A program made the translations under genes and the position numbers. Under the pieces are notes generated by a model. It searched no databases and was not told where the DNA came from. It saw only the letters and a list, made by a program, of their open reading frames with translations. From Grimontia hollisae CIP 101886 (GTDB taxonomy: Bacteria > Pseudomonadota > Gammaproteobacteria > Enterobacterales > Vibrionaceae): a stretch of DNA of 64,000 nt. Shown in pieces: positions 1-8,655 of this stretch. Positions within the stretch are counted from its first letter, which is position 1; the number at the start of each line of letters is the position of its first letter. The stretch is taken from the NCBI RefSeq assembly GCF_000176515.1, contig NZ_ADAQ01000013.1:87361-151360 (forward strand), read 5' to 3'.

Positions 1-217
1 ACAACGCTAATGCGTCCAGTTGTCGTGGCGATGGGTTTTCTGCGCCGCGTAGTCCCAGCGCTAATTCACCATCTAAAACAGGAACAGGATGCACAGCGAG
101 ATCGCGCTCAATGACAAAGGTGTCATCGCTGAATTGTTCTGTCATCAGGTCGATCAATTTTGTAGAAGAAGAGTACTCGCCAAGGATGCTTGATTTCAGC
201 ACCAGAACATTCGCCAT
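1..217 (-). CDS. azoR: FMN-dependent NADH-azoreductase, N-terminal part (cut by window edge)
   Basis: Only the first 72 codons are present; the rest lies beyond position 1. The reading frame opens with MANVLVLKSSILGEYSSS, typical of the flavodoxin-like AzoR/AcpD family, which reduces quinones and azo compounds with NADH. The early SSILGEYS stretch matches the phosphate-binding loop that holds FMN. It continues with an N-terminal helix (KLIDLMTEQF) and then DDTFVIERDL, as expected for the second strand. The start ATG at 215-217 follows GGAGCG. The family is about 200 residues, so roughly a third is visible. The downstream neighbours cannot be judged. The family call is fairly safe; the exact substrate is not. 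Confidence 0.8.
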   Translation of the reverse strand, partial: MANVLVLKSSILGEYSSSTKLIDLMTEQFSDDTFVIERDLAVHPVPVLDGELALGLRGAENPSPRQLDALAL

Positions 218-353
218 TATTCGCTCCTAAATTATATGATTTTCACGTGTTTTATCGTGTTGAAGCAGAGTATAGAAGGTTGGCTAAATCTAAAATAGCA
301 GAAAAAACTGGGGTGATTATTCGAAAAAGTTGAACGAGGGAATGATAGGAAAC

Positions 354-378
354 AAAAAGGCTTCCACCGGGAAGCCTT
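354..378 (-). terminator. Rho-independent terminator of the nrdJ operon
   Basis: GGCTTCC (359-365) and GGAAGCC (370-376) form a perfect stem with a 4-base loop. On the minus strand it is followed by a run of Ts (complement of 354-358). It lies about 20 bases after the stop of nrdJb. Confidence 0.85.
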
Positions 379-398
379 CAATCGATAACGTTGGCGGG

Positions 399-1097
399 TT
401 AACCGCACTTAGAATCACCGCAGTTTAGACAGGTCTGGCAGCCGTCTTTCACGATCACGGCTTTGTTGTGGCATTTATAACAAAGTGTTGCGCTTGGCGG
501 GAAGCCGGTATTTTCTGGCGCTTCTTCTTTTACGCTTTCTTTCGGTGCGTTTTCTGCACGTTTGGCTTCAAGAAACGCCTTCTGGTGCTCGTCCATCTCA
601 GGGTTTTTCAACAGGCCGATTTCCATCAGGTGCTGCTCAATCACATTGCCGATTTCAGCAATCAGGGATGGCACATATTTCCCTTTGTTCCAGTAACCGC
701 CTTTTGGGTCAAACACTGAACGCAGCTCTTCTACCAGGAAGGTGCAGTCACCGCCTTTACGGAACACAGCAGAAATGATGCGGGTTAACGCCACAATCCA
801 CTGGTAGTGTTCCAGGCTTTTACTGTTGATGAAGATCTCGAATGGGCGGCGCACTTCATGATCGGTGCCTTCGTTAAGTACCACATCGTTGATGGTGATA
901 AACAGCGAGTGCTCAGAAACGTGTTCTGGTGTCTTCAACTTGTAGGTTGACCCCAGCAGTTTTTCCGGACGTGGCATTTCTTCGTGCATGGTTTCAAGCA
1001 TAGGTGCTTCAACAACAGGCGTCGCCGGAGCTTCCTGTGCGACTTCTTTGCTTTTTACTTTGTATGCAACGATTTTGCTTTCAATTTTACGTGTCAT
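399..1097 (-). CDS. nrdJb: NrdJb-like accessory subunit of B12-dependent ribonucleotide reductase (TSCPD domain)
   Basis: A 232-residue protein that follows the large class II reductase gene on the same strand after a 59-base gap. Residues about 40-160 form a TSCPD-type domain, with SLFITINDVV, FEIFINSKSLEHYQWIVALTRIISAVFRKGGD and related motifs. The C-terminus ends in a cysteine-rich knuckle (CYKCHN, then CQTCLNCGDSKCG), probably the redox or zinc cysteines that re-reduce the active site. In Pseudomonas aeruginosa the class II enzyme is split into NrdJa and NrdJb in this order, and the same split is inferred here. The N-terminal 40 residues are Pro/Glu-rich and probably flexible. It ends just before a strong terminator, so it closes the operon. 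The role of the small subunit in other species is mainly structural and allosteric; that part is inference. Confidence 0.85.
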   Translation of the reverse strand: MTRKIESKIVAYKVKSKEVAQEAPATPVVEAPMLETMHEEMPRPEKLLGSTYKLKTPEHVSEHSLFITINDVVLNEGTDHEVRRPFEIFINSKSLEHYQWIVALTRIISAVFRKGGDCTFLVEELRSVFDPKGGYWNKGKYVPSLIAEIGNVIEQHLMEIGLLKNPEMDEHQKAFLEAKRAENAPKESVKEEAPENTGFPPSATLCYKCHNKAVIVKDGCQTCLNCGDSKCG

Positions 1098-1156
1098 AAC
1101 GAATTACTTCTTTGTTTCGGGAGGCGGTGAATCACCCCCTCCCTGTATGTCTGAGG

Positions 1157-3313
1157 TTAGAACTTACCGTAGTAGCCTTCTTTCAGGGCATCATAAAGGT
1201 TGGCAGCGGTATGTACTTCGCCGTCGTATTCAACCTTTTCGTTCCCCTTGGCTTCAAAGGTGCTGCCATCTTCCAGTGTGAAAACATAGGTGGTGTTTTC
1301 CAGATCTTCTTCTTTCACCAGCACACCCTGGAAGACTTCAGGGTTGAAGCGGAACGTCGTGCACCCTTTCAGTCCCTTGTCATAGGCATCCATGTAAATG
1401 TCTTTGAAGTTCTCAAACGGGAAGTCAGTCGGAACGTTGGCTGTCTTCGAAATAGAAGAGTCAATCCAACGCTGCGCGGCTGCCTGAACCTCAACGTGCT
1501 GGCTTGGCGTGATGTCGTCAGCAGTGATGAAGTATTCTGGCAGTTGTTCCTCTTCTTTGGTGCTGTATGGCATCGCTTTCGCATTGATAAGCTCACGATA
1601 GGCCAGCAACTCGAAGCTGAACACGTCAACGCTTTCTTTTGACTTCTTGCCCGGCTTGATCACGTTACGGGTGTAGTGATGGGCAAAGCTTGGCTCGATG
1701 CCATTACTTGCGTTGTTCGCCAGCGACAGCGAAATTGTACCTGTAGGTGCGATTGAGCTGTGGTGAGTGAAACGGCCACCGGTCTCAACCAGTTTTTCAA
1801 TCAGGTCAGGGCGCACTTCGCCGATTTGCTGCATGTAACGGCTGTATTTGGCATGAAGTACTTTACCTTTTACTTTGTCACCCACCTTGATGCCGTCTTT
1901 GGCCATTTCAGGGCGCTGGCGCATCATCTTAGGTGTGACTTCGAACTCTTGTTCCATTACAGGCGCTGGACCTTTCTCAGCCGCCAGTTTAACTGCCTGT
2001 TCCCAGCCGGTGATCGCCATCTCCTGTGAAATCTGCTCGGTGAAAGCGATAGAAGCCGCACTGCCGTATTTGTGGCGCAACATGGTCAAGGTTGAACCCA
2101 AGCCCAGGAAACCCATGCCGTGACGGCGTTTGGTCTGGATCTCTTCACGCTGCTTTTCCAGTGGCAACTGGTTGATTTCAACCACGTTGTCCAGCATACG
2201 GGTGAAGATAGCCACAACCTTGCGGTACATCTCCCAGTCGAAACGTGCATTCTCAGTGAACGGATCGCGAACGAATTTCGTCAGGTTTACCGAACCCAGC
2301 AGACACGCGCCGTAAGGTGGCAGAGGCTGCTCACCACATGGGTTGGTGGCGCGAATGTCTTCGCAGAACCAGTTGTTGTTCATTTGGTTCACTTTATCGA
2401 TCAGGATAAAGCCAGGCTCCGCGTAGTCGTAAGTGGACGACATGATCACGTTCCACAGGTTACGTGCGGGCATGGTGCGGTAAATCTTACACGCAACGCG
2501 GCCTTGGTCGTCTTCTAGCAGACCTTCTTTGCTTGGCCAGTCAGCCCAGACGATGTTGTCATCGTTATACAGGTCGGTGCCATCCTGACGTGCTTCTTTT
2601 TCGGTCACAGGGAAGATCAGTTGCCATTCGCCGTCATTTTTCACTGCTTCGATGAACTCTTCAGTGATCAGCAGTGACAGGTTGAACTGACGCAGCCGGC
2701 CATCTTCACGCTTGGCCCGGATGAATTCCATCACATCAGGGTGACGAATATCCATGGTGCCCATTTGCGCGCCGCGACGGCCACCGGCAGAAGAGACGGT
2801 GAAGCACATCTTGTCGTAGATATCCATGAACGACAGTGGGCCCGAGGTGTAAGCACCAGCACCTGAAACGAATGCACCGCGTGGACGCAGGGTAGAGAAG
2901 TCATAACCGATACCGCAACCGGCTTTCAGGGTCAGACCTGCCTCATGGACTTTACCCAGAATGTCGTCCATTGAATCTTCAATGGTACCGCTCACTGTAC
3001 AGTTGATGGTCGAGGTTGCAGGCTTGTGCTCAAAAGCGCCAGCGTTGGACGTGATACGACCCGCTGGAATAGCACCGTGACGAAGCGCCCACAAAAACTC
3101 GTTGTACCATTTTTCACGTACAGACTCTTCTTCGAGATCAGCAAGTGCACGGGCAACACGTTTAAAGGTGTCATCCAGTGTCTCATCGATTGCGTCACCA
3201 TGTTTGCTTTTTAGGCGGTATTTACTGTCCCAGATTTCCATGGACGTCGCTTGGTAGGGAATGGCGAGCACGCCTGTGGATTCGATATCAGAAGCTGACT
3301 TGGTTTTAGCCAT
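1157..3313 (-). CDS. nrdJa: Adenosylcobalamin-dependent (class II) ribonucleoside-diphosphate reductase, main subunit
   Basis: Reduces ribonucleotides to deoxyribonucleotides with a 5'-deoxyadenosyl radical from coenzyme B12; oxygen is neither needed nor harmful. The protein has 718 residues. Visible signatures are INCTVSGTI (first redox cysteine), the finger loop NPCGEQPLPPYGACLLGSVNL with thiyl-radical Cys326 and Glu328, and APTGTISL near the substrate phosphate. I start at the ATG at 3311-3313, eight bases after GAGGTG; the frame is open 16 codons further to a GTG, but that has no ribosome-binding site and runs into NrdR-like boxes. The second half of the enzyme is encoded by nrdJb downstream. 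No cobalamin riboswitch was seen in the leader, so control is more likely by NrdR. Confidence 0.93.
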   Translation of the reverse strand: MAKTKSASDIESTGVLAIPYQATSMEIWDSKYRLKSKHGDAIDETLDDTFKRVARALADLEEESVREKWYNEFLWALRHGAIPAGRITSNAGAFEHKPATSTINCTVSGTIEDSMDDILGKVHEAGLTLKAGCGIGYDFSTLRPRGAFVSGAGAYTSGPLSFMDIYDKMCFTVSSAGGRRGAQMGTMDIRHPDVMEFIRAKREDGRLRQFNLSLLITEEFIEAVKNDGEWQLIFPVTEKEARQDGTDLYNDDNIVWADWPSKEGLLEDDQGRVACKIYRTMPARNLWNVIMSSTYDYAEPGFILIDKVNQMNNNWFCEDIRATNPCGEQPLPPYGACLLGSVNLTKFVRDPFTENARFDWEMYRKVVAIFTRMLDNVVEINQLPLEKQREEIQTKRRHGMGFLGLGSTLTMLRHKYGSAASIAFTEQISQEMAITGWEQAVKLAAEKGPAPVMEQEFEVTPKMMRQRPEMAKDGIKVGDKVKGKVLHAKYSRYMQQIGEVRPDLIEKLVETGGRFTHHSSIAPTGTISLSLANNASNGIEPSFAHHYTRNVIKPGKKSKESVDVFSFELLAYRELINAKAMPYSTKEEEQLPEYFITADDITPSQHVEVQAAAQRWIDSSISKTANVPTDFPFENFKDIYMDAYDKGLKGCTTFRFNPEVFQGVLVKEEDLENTTYVFTLEDGSTFEAKGNEKVEYDGEVHTAANLYDALKEGYYGKF

Positions 3314-3357
3314 TATGAATTGCACCTCGAAAGTATTGCCGTCTTTTTGAGCGAAGG

Positions 3358-3413
3358 CCACTATATTGTGTCCCGATTTGGCAGGGCGCAGATCAAACCA
3401 CTATATCCTGTGA
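3358..3413 (-). promoter_or_regulatory. Pair of NrdR-box-like sites upstream of nrdJa
   Basis: CCACTATATCCTGTGA (3398-3413) fits the 16-bp NrdR consensus acaCwAtATaTwGtgt at most core positions. A second palindrome, CACTATATTGTG (3359-3370), has one base fewer in its centre. Their centres are about 40 bp apart, near four helical turns, as NrdR box pairs are usually phased. NrdR represses ribonucleotide reductase operons when dATP is high. No clear -35/-10 pair could be assigned. Confidence 0.6.
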
Positions 3414-3813
3414 TCTTCAAGTCTTGACAGACACTCTTTTGACGACATTTTTCTCTCTACATAAAACATGTTGTAACGGGCTTCCAACTATGCTCAATGT
3501 GGCACTTTCTAGCATTGAAGCGCACAATTTTATATCGGAGTGATCACATCGGTTATCTCGTTATAGTTATCAAAATTTCACACTGTCTATGACAGGGGGC
3601 GTGCCATCAACATCCATCCCTATGTCACAATTCCGTGTTACCCTGTGCGCTATTGTTGATGTGCGTCTACTATCTCTAAATATCAACAATGAATGTTGTT
3701 TGGATGTTGGATTTGTAAATACAATGTTCGCATTGCGCGGGAAGAACCGCCGAGCGCAAATTCAAATCAGCCTTGAGGTTGTTTCTGTATCCTGGATTTG
3801 AGGACTGGCGCTA
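3414..3813. other. Divergent intergenic region, nrdJa / HAD phosphatase
   Basis: About 400 bases without a convincing gene. A 70-codon open frame on the plus strand (3589-3801) has no ribosome-binding site or recognisable protein signature and is probably chance. It must hold the promoters of both flanking genes, but none is clear enough to place. Confidence 0.4.
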
Positions 3814-4494
3814 ATGAACCTGTTTATGTTAGATGTCGATGGCACACTGATCGACAGCTATGATTTTGACTCTGATTGTTTTCGCTCAGCCATAGAAGAA
3901 GTGATGGGCATTGAGTTGACTGATGATTGGGGGGCGTTTACCCATGTTACTGATGTTGGCGTGTTGGAAGAATTGATTGAACAGCAGGGTGTGCGTCAAG
4001 ATAGAATGCGCATCTTGCGCGAAGTGAAGTCATTGTTTTTGCAAAAACTGCGCCTATACATTTCGTCAAACAGCAATGGCTTAGTTGCCACACCCGGTGC
4101 CATCGAGTTTGTAAATGATATGAAAGCGCATCCCAATGTCGTGCTGGCAATAGCCACCGGTGGCTGGGAAGAATCGGCAAAAATTAAGCTTAGGGCAGCA
4201 GGCTTTGATATTACTGGCGTGAGCTTTGCGTCGTGCTCAGATGCGATGACACGTAGTGAGATTATGGCGCTGGCGGCTTTTCGGGCTAAACAGGACTCTG
4301 GGGCAACGTTCAGTCGACGTGTTTATTTTGGTGATGGCGAGTGGGATAAGATGGCAACCAGCACCCTGGGTTATGAATTTGTTGCCGTTGGCACCAAAGT
4401 ACAGCACCACACCCGGATCCCTAATTTCGTCCATTATGACGCGATTTTCGGCAAGCTGGGGTTGAGTGATATGTTAAGAATAAAGTCCGCGTAA
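3814..4494 (+). CDS. HAD-superfamily hydrolase, phosphoglycolate-phosphatase-like
   Basis: A 226-residue HAD phosphatase. Motif I is DVDGT at residues 7-11 (nucleophile Asp7 and acid/base Asp9). Motif II is AIATGGW, with the Thr that binds phosphate. Motif IV is YFGDGEWD, with the Mg2+-binding aspartates. A helical cap of about 75 residues between motifs I and II puts it in subfamily I, like phosphoglycolate phosphatase and beta-phosphoglucomutase. The substrate cannot be read from sequence. GAGGAC lies about 10 bases before the ATG. It is a single gene, separated from the next, convergent, gene by a bidirectional terminator. Confidence 0.85.
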   Translation: MNLFMLDVDGTLIDSYDFDSDCFRSAIEEVMGIELTDDWGAFTHVTDVGVLEELIEQQGVRQDRMRILREVKSLFLQKLRLYISSNSNGLVATPGAIEFVNDMKAHPNVVLAIATGGWEESAKIKLRAAGFDITGVSFASCSDAMTRSEIMALAAFRAKQDSGATFSRRVYFGDGEWDKMATSTLGYEFVAVGTKVQHHTRIPNFVHYDAIFGKLGLSDMLRIKSA

Positions 4495-4512
4495 AGTAAA
4501 TTATTGCGACAC

Positions 4513-4544
4513 AAAAACAGCGCCAAAAACTGGCGCTGTTTTTC
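4513..4544. terminator. Bidirectional rho-independent terminator
   Basis: A perfect 10-bp stem, AACAGCGCCA (4516-4525) with TGGCGCTGTT (4531-4540), and a 5-base loop. It has As on its left and Ts on its right, so it serves both the plus-strand HAD gene and the minus-strand symporter gene. Confidence 0.9.
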
Positions 4545-4560
4545 TTGGTGGGGCATATGG

Positions 4561-5949
4561 TTAAGCGTTTGTCGTACTCGGTACTTTTGACGATGAAACC
4601 GCATTTTTAAGCGCTGAAAAGTAGAGGTTGGTTTCCTCGGCAACGACGTGGCGCAGAAGAATAAGGCCAATCAGGTTGGGGATAGCCATCAACCCATTCA
4701 CAATGTCAGCAATCAACCAGATCATATCGAGCTTGATAAAGGCACCGGACAGGATCAACGCCAAAAAGATAATTTTATAGGCCATAACCGCACCATTCCC
4801 AAACAGATAAACGACACAGCGCTCACCGTAATAATTCCAACCAAGAATAGTGGTGAAGGCAAAGAACACCAGACCGATGGCGACAATCATTGGGCCAAAT
4901 CCTTCACTGAGGCCAAGAGCGAAGGCTTCTGTGGTCATTTTCGCGCCTTCAATGTCCATGGACCAGACACCGGTCAGTACCAGTACCAAGCCAGTCATTG
5001 AACATATCACGATAGTATCTAGGAAAGTCCCTACCATCGAGATCAATCCCTGGCGCACACAAGAATTGGTCTGTGCCGAAGCGGCAGCCATCGGTGCGCT
5101 GCCAAGGCCTGATTCGTTAGAGAATACGCCACGAGCGACACCTGCTTGAATAGCAACCATGATTGAGGCGCCCACAAAACCGCCTGTTGCGGCCTGGCCA
5201 GTAAAGGCAGACTCGATAATCAGGCTGATGGCAGAGGGGATGGCACCGGCATTGTTGACCAAAATACCTACACACGCACTGACATACACAACTGTCATGG
5301 TAGGAATGATTTTGCTGGCAATGCCGGCGATTGATTTGATACCACCAATGGTGACCGCAGCAACCAGCAGTGTTAAAGCAACAGCTGTGATTTCGTGCGG
5401 AATGTTAAACGCGATATGGCTGGCATCAACAATGGCATTCACCTGGGGGAAAGTGCCGATGCCAAAGCAGGCGACACCGATGGTGAATAAAGCAAACAGG
5501 CGCGCCAGCCATTTTTGACCCACGCCTTTTTCTAAATACAGCATGGGGCCGCCAAGCATATTGCCTTGTGCATCTTTCTCGCGGTATTTCACCGCCAGTA
5601 AACATTCTGCGTATTTGGTTGCCATGCCAAACAGGGCAGCCATCCACATCCAGAACAATGCCCCCGGACCGCCCAGTTTCAATGCCGTTGCGACGCCTAC
5701 AATGTTGCCCGTGCCGATGGTCGCAGAAAGGGCAGTGCAAAGTGCCGCAAAGCTGGATACATCCCCTTTACTGCTCACGCCTTCTTCTTTTTTAAAAACG
5801 TAAGACAGCGCGAGTGGCAATTTAGAAAACTGGATTGCGCCTAAACGGAAGGTGAAATATACACCGGTACCGACAAGCAGGAGTAGAAGTGGCGGGCCCC
5901 AAACAACATTATCAATGGATTGTAGAAACTGGTGAAGCGAATGGTTCAT
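4561..5949 (-). CDS. Alanine/glycine:cation symporter (AGCS family)
   Basis: A 462-residue inner-membrane carrier with about 11 hydrophobic segments that takes up alanine or glycine with Na+ (or H+). Family signatures are TIGTGNIVGVATA (substrate/Na+ loop), GGPGALFWMWMAALFGMATKYAE (sodium:alanine symporter signature) and GVARGVFSNESGLGSAPMAA. Length and N-terminus (MNHSLHQFLQSIDNVVWGPP) are typical of the family. A strong GGGGGA precedes the ATG. A tandem glycine riboswitch sits directly upstream on the same strand, so expression should respond to cytoplasmic glycine; this favours glycine as a major substrate. The gene is monocistronic and ends at a bidirectional terminator. Confidence 0.92.
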   Translation of the reverse strand: MNHSLHQFLQSIDNVVWGPPLLLLLVGTGVYFTFRLGAIQFSKLPLALSYVFKKEEGVSSKGDVSSFAALCTALSATIGTGNIVGVATALKLGGPGALFWMWMAALFGMATKYAECLLAVKYREKDAQGNMLGGPMLYLEKGVGQKWLARLFALFTIGVACFGIGTFPQVNAIVDASHIAFNIPHEITAVALTLLVAAVTIGGIKSIAGIASKIIPTMTVVYVSACVGILVNNAGAIPSAISLIIESAFTGQAATGGFVGASIMVAIQAGVARGVFSNESGLGSAPMAAASAQTNSCVRQGLISMVGTFLDTIVICSMTGLVLVLTGVWSMDIEGAKMTTEAFALGLSEGFGPMIVAIGLVFFAFTTILGWNYYGERCVVYLFGNGAVMAYKIIFLALILSGAFIKLDMIWLIADIVNGLMAIPNLIGLILLRHVVAEETNLYFSALKNAVSSSKVPSTTNA

Positions 5950-6024
5950 TTATCCCCCTTTAGATTAAAAGGAGGAGAATAGCCGCAAAAAAACAACAAA
6001 AAGATCGCCGTTCAATGCGGTTAT

Positions 6025-6222
6025 CTCCTCTGTCCTTTTGCCTGAGAGTTTCACTCTAAACTGTCCAGAAATGGATTGTGAGCTTGCTCCTTCGGCGTCC
6101 GATTTAACGGATCTCTCCAGAGTCCCCTCGAGCTACTGTCCTTACTCAAACGCTAAAGAGAGCGTTAATGAGTGCCTGAAAGATTTACTTCTTCGGCGGA
6201 TGACAAATGTCATCTCTCTCCA
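6025..6222 (-). promoter_or_regulatory. Tandem glycine riboswitch (gcvT type), two aptamers
   Basis: Read on the minus strand, aptamer 1 starts with GGAGAGAGATGAC (ends at 6221), contains GCCGAAGAAGTAAAT and TTTCAGGCA, and closes near GAGTAAGGACAG (about 6135). Aptamer 2 starts with GGAGAGATCCG (about 6110-6120), contains GCCGAAGGAGCAAGC, and closes with ACTCTCAGGCAAAAGGACAGAGG (to about 6028). These are the conserved P1/P3 elements of the two-aptamer glycine riboswitch. The expression platform is the 75 bases before the symporter start. A weak CCG...CGG hairpin followed by Ts lies there, but whether glycine turns the gene on or off cannot be decided by eye. Confidence 0.95.
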
Positions 6223-6541
6223 ACAGCCTTCATCGGGTCATCAAATTTTCAAATGCATCATAAATCACGTAATGACGAATGCAATGAAAAATAACACGTT
6301 TGATTGAAATGACACCAAAGGTGGCGATAAAGATAATTTCTTGTTAATGAAACATTTCTTGTGGAGGGTGTTAAAAAGAGAGGTAGGACAAACATTGAAC
6401 AATTGTACTGTCGGTGTGAACGCGTTGGACTATCTTAATTCAGATGGATAAAGAATATGCAACAAAGAGATGCAATTCAGGACTCAAACATCGACAGCCG
6501 CAGCCGATAAATTTTCACCTAAAATGAATTAACACCTAAAA
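6223..6541. other. Divergent intergenic region upstream of the riboswitch and the J-domain gene
   Basis: About 320 AT-rich bases with promoter(s) expected in both directions. No further gene, repeat or clear operator was seen. Confidence 0.4.
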
Positions 6542-7678
6542 ATGACCACGTTTAATGAGATCCTTGGAACCCAATCTGGTGATTCAGAAGCGACGGTAAA
6601 ACAGCGTTACAAACTGCTATCGATTCGTGTTCACCCAGATAAAGGCGGATCCAAGGCACTCATGCATCTTGTCCGTCATTCTTACGAAAATGTTATCAAG
6701 GGGAAGGGTGACCATTCGCTGGCAATCCCTAAGGCTTCCTCTGGTCCTCACAAGGGGGGGCTTGAGCGTGAGTTGGCTGCGGTCAAAAAAGATCGAGATG
6801 AACTGTCGGCATTAAACCAGCTGTTAAAAGCCCAGCTTGCTCAGTCCAAAAAAGAAAACAGTTCGCCAAATCGTATCGATTATTCCCGGAAAGTTGCTCA
6901 GCTTGAGGGCGAAATGGTGTTGCTGAAAGAAGAGCGTAACCGGTTTAAAGCACAGAAAGAGTGCGCGGTGGCAGAGCAAGGAAAGCTAGCCGGTGAGTTG
7001 CGCAACGCATTGTCAGAGGCTGAATTATTGGAGGCCAAGCTGGAGCGCCAATCCGGCATTAAAATGCCGGGGATGATTGATTGGGCACAAAAGTTCTGGT
7101 TACCGGCGATGGCCATGTCGTCGTTGGTGATCGTGCTTGCTCTGGGATCCAGCATGGTGGACTGGGCAGCATTAACGGGCTGGTTTAAAGAACCGGAAAC
7201 CGTCACTGTTCCTCCGTCAGTAAGGGTGATCCATGCGCGCCCAGCTATTGAAAATGTGATCAATAAAGTACCTTCAGAGCAAGATAGTCTTCCCATTGTG
7301 ACAGAAAATAAACGCTTGCCGTTTTTGCAACTGACGAACCAAACTGGTATCTGGTCGCTGGATTCTTACACAGAATCAGATAAACCGTATATCGCGATCA
7401 GAAGTGCCAATGGCTCGTATGTCGTGAATGATTGCAGTGGGGAGTTCAAACTTTATCTCAATGAGCCATTGAAACCCCTGCGTGTTGCTGCCAACCTCAT
7501 CTATTTACACCAAAATCAGCATTTCCATGTATATAAAATACCGTATGGACAAGGTGCAAGCGCCCAAAGCTGGCATCAGAGTCGCAAATTGGAAATTAAC
7601 GATGAGTTTTTTACCAGTGAAGCATTTCGTGATAGCTACAATGCCTTGCTCGAAAAATGCAGAAACGTCACGTCATAA
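6542..7678 (+). CDS. Membrane-anchored J-domain (DnaJ-like) protein of unknown client
   Basis: A 378-residue protein. Residues 1-60 form a short J domain with the HPD motif at 31-33 (RVHPDKGG), which stimulates DnaK ATPase. Residues about 75-170 are charged and heptad-like and probably form a coiled coil. One hydrophobic segment (about 185-212, FWLPAMAMSSLVIVLALGSS) would anchor it in the inner membrane. The 150-residue C-terminal part has no family I can name and could lie in the periplasm if the N-terminal J domain faces the cytoplasm. There are no DnaJ zinc fingers, so it is a type III (class C) J protein. The ribosome-binding site is weak. There is no operon partner. Confidence 0.75.
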   Translation: MTTFNEILGTQSGDSEATVKQRYKLLSIRVHPDKGGSKALMHLVRHSYENVIKGKGDHSLAIPKASSGPHKGGLERELAAVKKDRDELSALNQLLKAQLAQSKKENSSPNRIDYSRKVAQLEGEMVLLKEERNRFKAQKECAVAEQGKLAGELRNALSEAELLEAKLERQSGIKMPGMIDWAQKFWLPAMAMSSLVIVLALGSSMVDWAALTGWFKEPETVTVPPSVRVIHARPAIENVINKVPSEQDSLPIVTENKRLPFLQLTNQTGIWSLDSYTESDKPYIAIRSANGSYVVNDCSGEFKLYLNEPLKPLRVAANLIYLHQNQHFHVYKIPYGQGASAQSWHQSRKLEINDEFFTSEAFRDSYNALLEKCRNVTS

Positions 7679-8252
7679 CTCCGCACCTTGTGTACTCAAT
7701 AACCTGAATCTTGCATCTTCGGGTTGCCTGGATATAACACTTTCGTTTCAGACCTGAATTTCTAACCGTCAGTCTCATTTTTCTCGGTCATGATAGCGTC
7801 GTGTAACACGGTGATATGCAAACAGTTTGTTCGACATCTAACTATCAATTTTTATCGAATTCTGGCTACCTATTTCGGCATCATTTTTGGTTTGTAGGTC
7901 AAGAAAAATTTATTTTTTCTTCAAAATTACATTAATTATATGATTATAAAAGAAAAAATAAGGTTCTGCCTATCGTGAACCTATCAACAGAATCTGTGGA
8001 TAACTAAGTGAATTAGTTGGGAGGTAGATTTTTTAACTCATTGAATAATAGGGGTAATATTTGCATTTTTACGCGGTTGCGAAATGATTCACTGGTTGTG
8101 AATGTTGTTTGTTACATACCTATTATATGGCAGGGCCCTGATTGTTTTAAAATTATCCATCATTTCGGTACATCTCCCTGATACCTTGGCTGGGCTTTTT
8201 CTTTTGGTCTGGGCTACGCTGATTGTTAAAGATAACAATAAGGAAAACAGTG
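7679..8252. other. AT-rich intergenic region without a recognisable gene
   Basis: About 570 bases. AACCTGAA (7701-7708) can pair with TTCGGGTT (7718-7725), a stem-loop just after the J-domain gene stop but without a T-run. The middle (7860-8060) is very AT-rich. No gene, repeat array or clear promoter was assigned. Confidence 0.4.
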
Positions 8253-8591
8253 ATGGGAAGCGCAGCAACCATGCCTGAAAACATGAAGATACAGGTGGTA
8301 TGTCGGTTGGAACCGGGTTGTTTGGGGCCAGAGGGGGCAAGCAAAATAGATGAATTCTGCCAGTATATTCTGGATGACATGAGCACCCTGAACACAGGGT
8401 TTATCACCCTTGCTGTGGTCCCCAGAAACGATAAATCCTTGCCCGAAATGCAGTTTAACGTCTTGGGGAAGAAGATGAACCGGGAGCAGGCGGGCAAATA
8501 TTTACAGGGCTTTGGAAAAAGCCTCGACGACTTTGAATCTGAGTTGGAAGAAAAGCTCGAAGTGTTGATTGAAAAGTTTATGGGGTATTGA
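8253..8591 (+). CDS. Small conserved-looking protein of unknown function
   Basis: 112 residues, acidic, without signal peptide or membrane segment. It starts at ATG 8253, seven bases after AAGGAAA. The C-terminal half is helical and charged (REQAGKYLQGFGKSLDDFESELEEKLEVLIEKF); the N-terminal half has strand-like stretches (MKIQVVCRLEPG, GFITLAVVP). The stop codon lies inside a good terminator hairpin. A longer antisense frame (8153-8668) exists but has no start signal or protein-like pattern. It is convergent with luxN. I do not recognise a family. Confidence 0.6.
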   Translation: MGSAATMPENMKIQVVCRLEPGCLGPEGASKIDEFCQYILDDMSTLNTGFITLAVVPRNDKSLPEMQFNVLGKKMNREQAGKYLQGFGKSLDDFESELEEKLEVLIEKFMGY

Positions 8592-8607
8592 TATACCCCA
8601 TCGATTT
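8580..8607 (+). terminator. Rho-independent terminator overlapping the stop codon
   Basis: ATGGGGTAT (8580-8588) and ATACCCCAT (8593-8601) form a perfect 9-bp stem with a 4-base loop, followed by CGATTTTCT. It includes the stop codon of the small upstream gene and could also slow transcription from luxN on the other strand. Confidence 0.65.
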
Positions 8608-8655
8608 TCTGGCTTGTATCACCTACTTTATTGGGCTGTTTGCTGCTGAAACGTG

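Noticed and set aside
3314-3813. Cobalamin riboswitch upstream of the B12-dependent reductase
   Set aside because: The conserved B12-box (GCCACTG-type) and its paired stems were not found in the leader.
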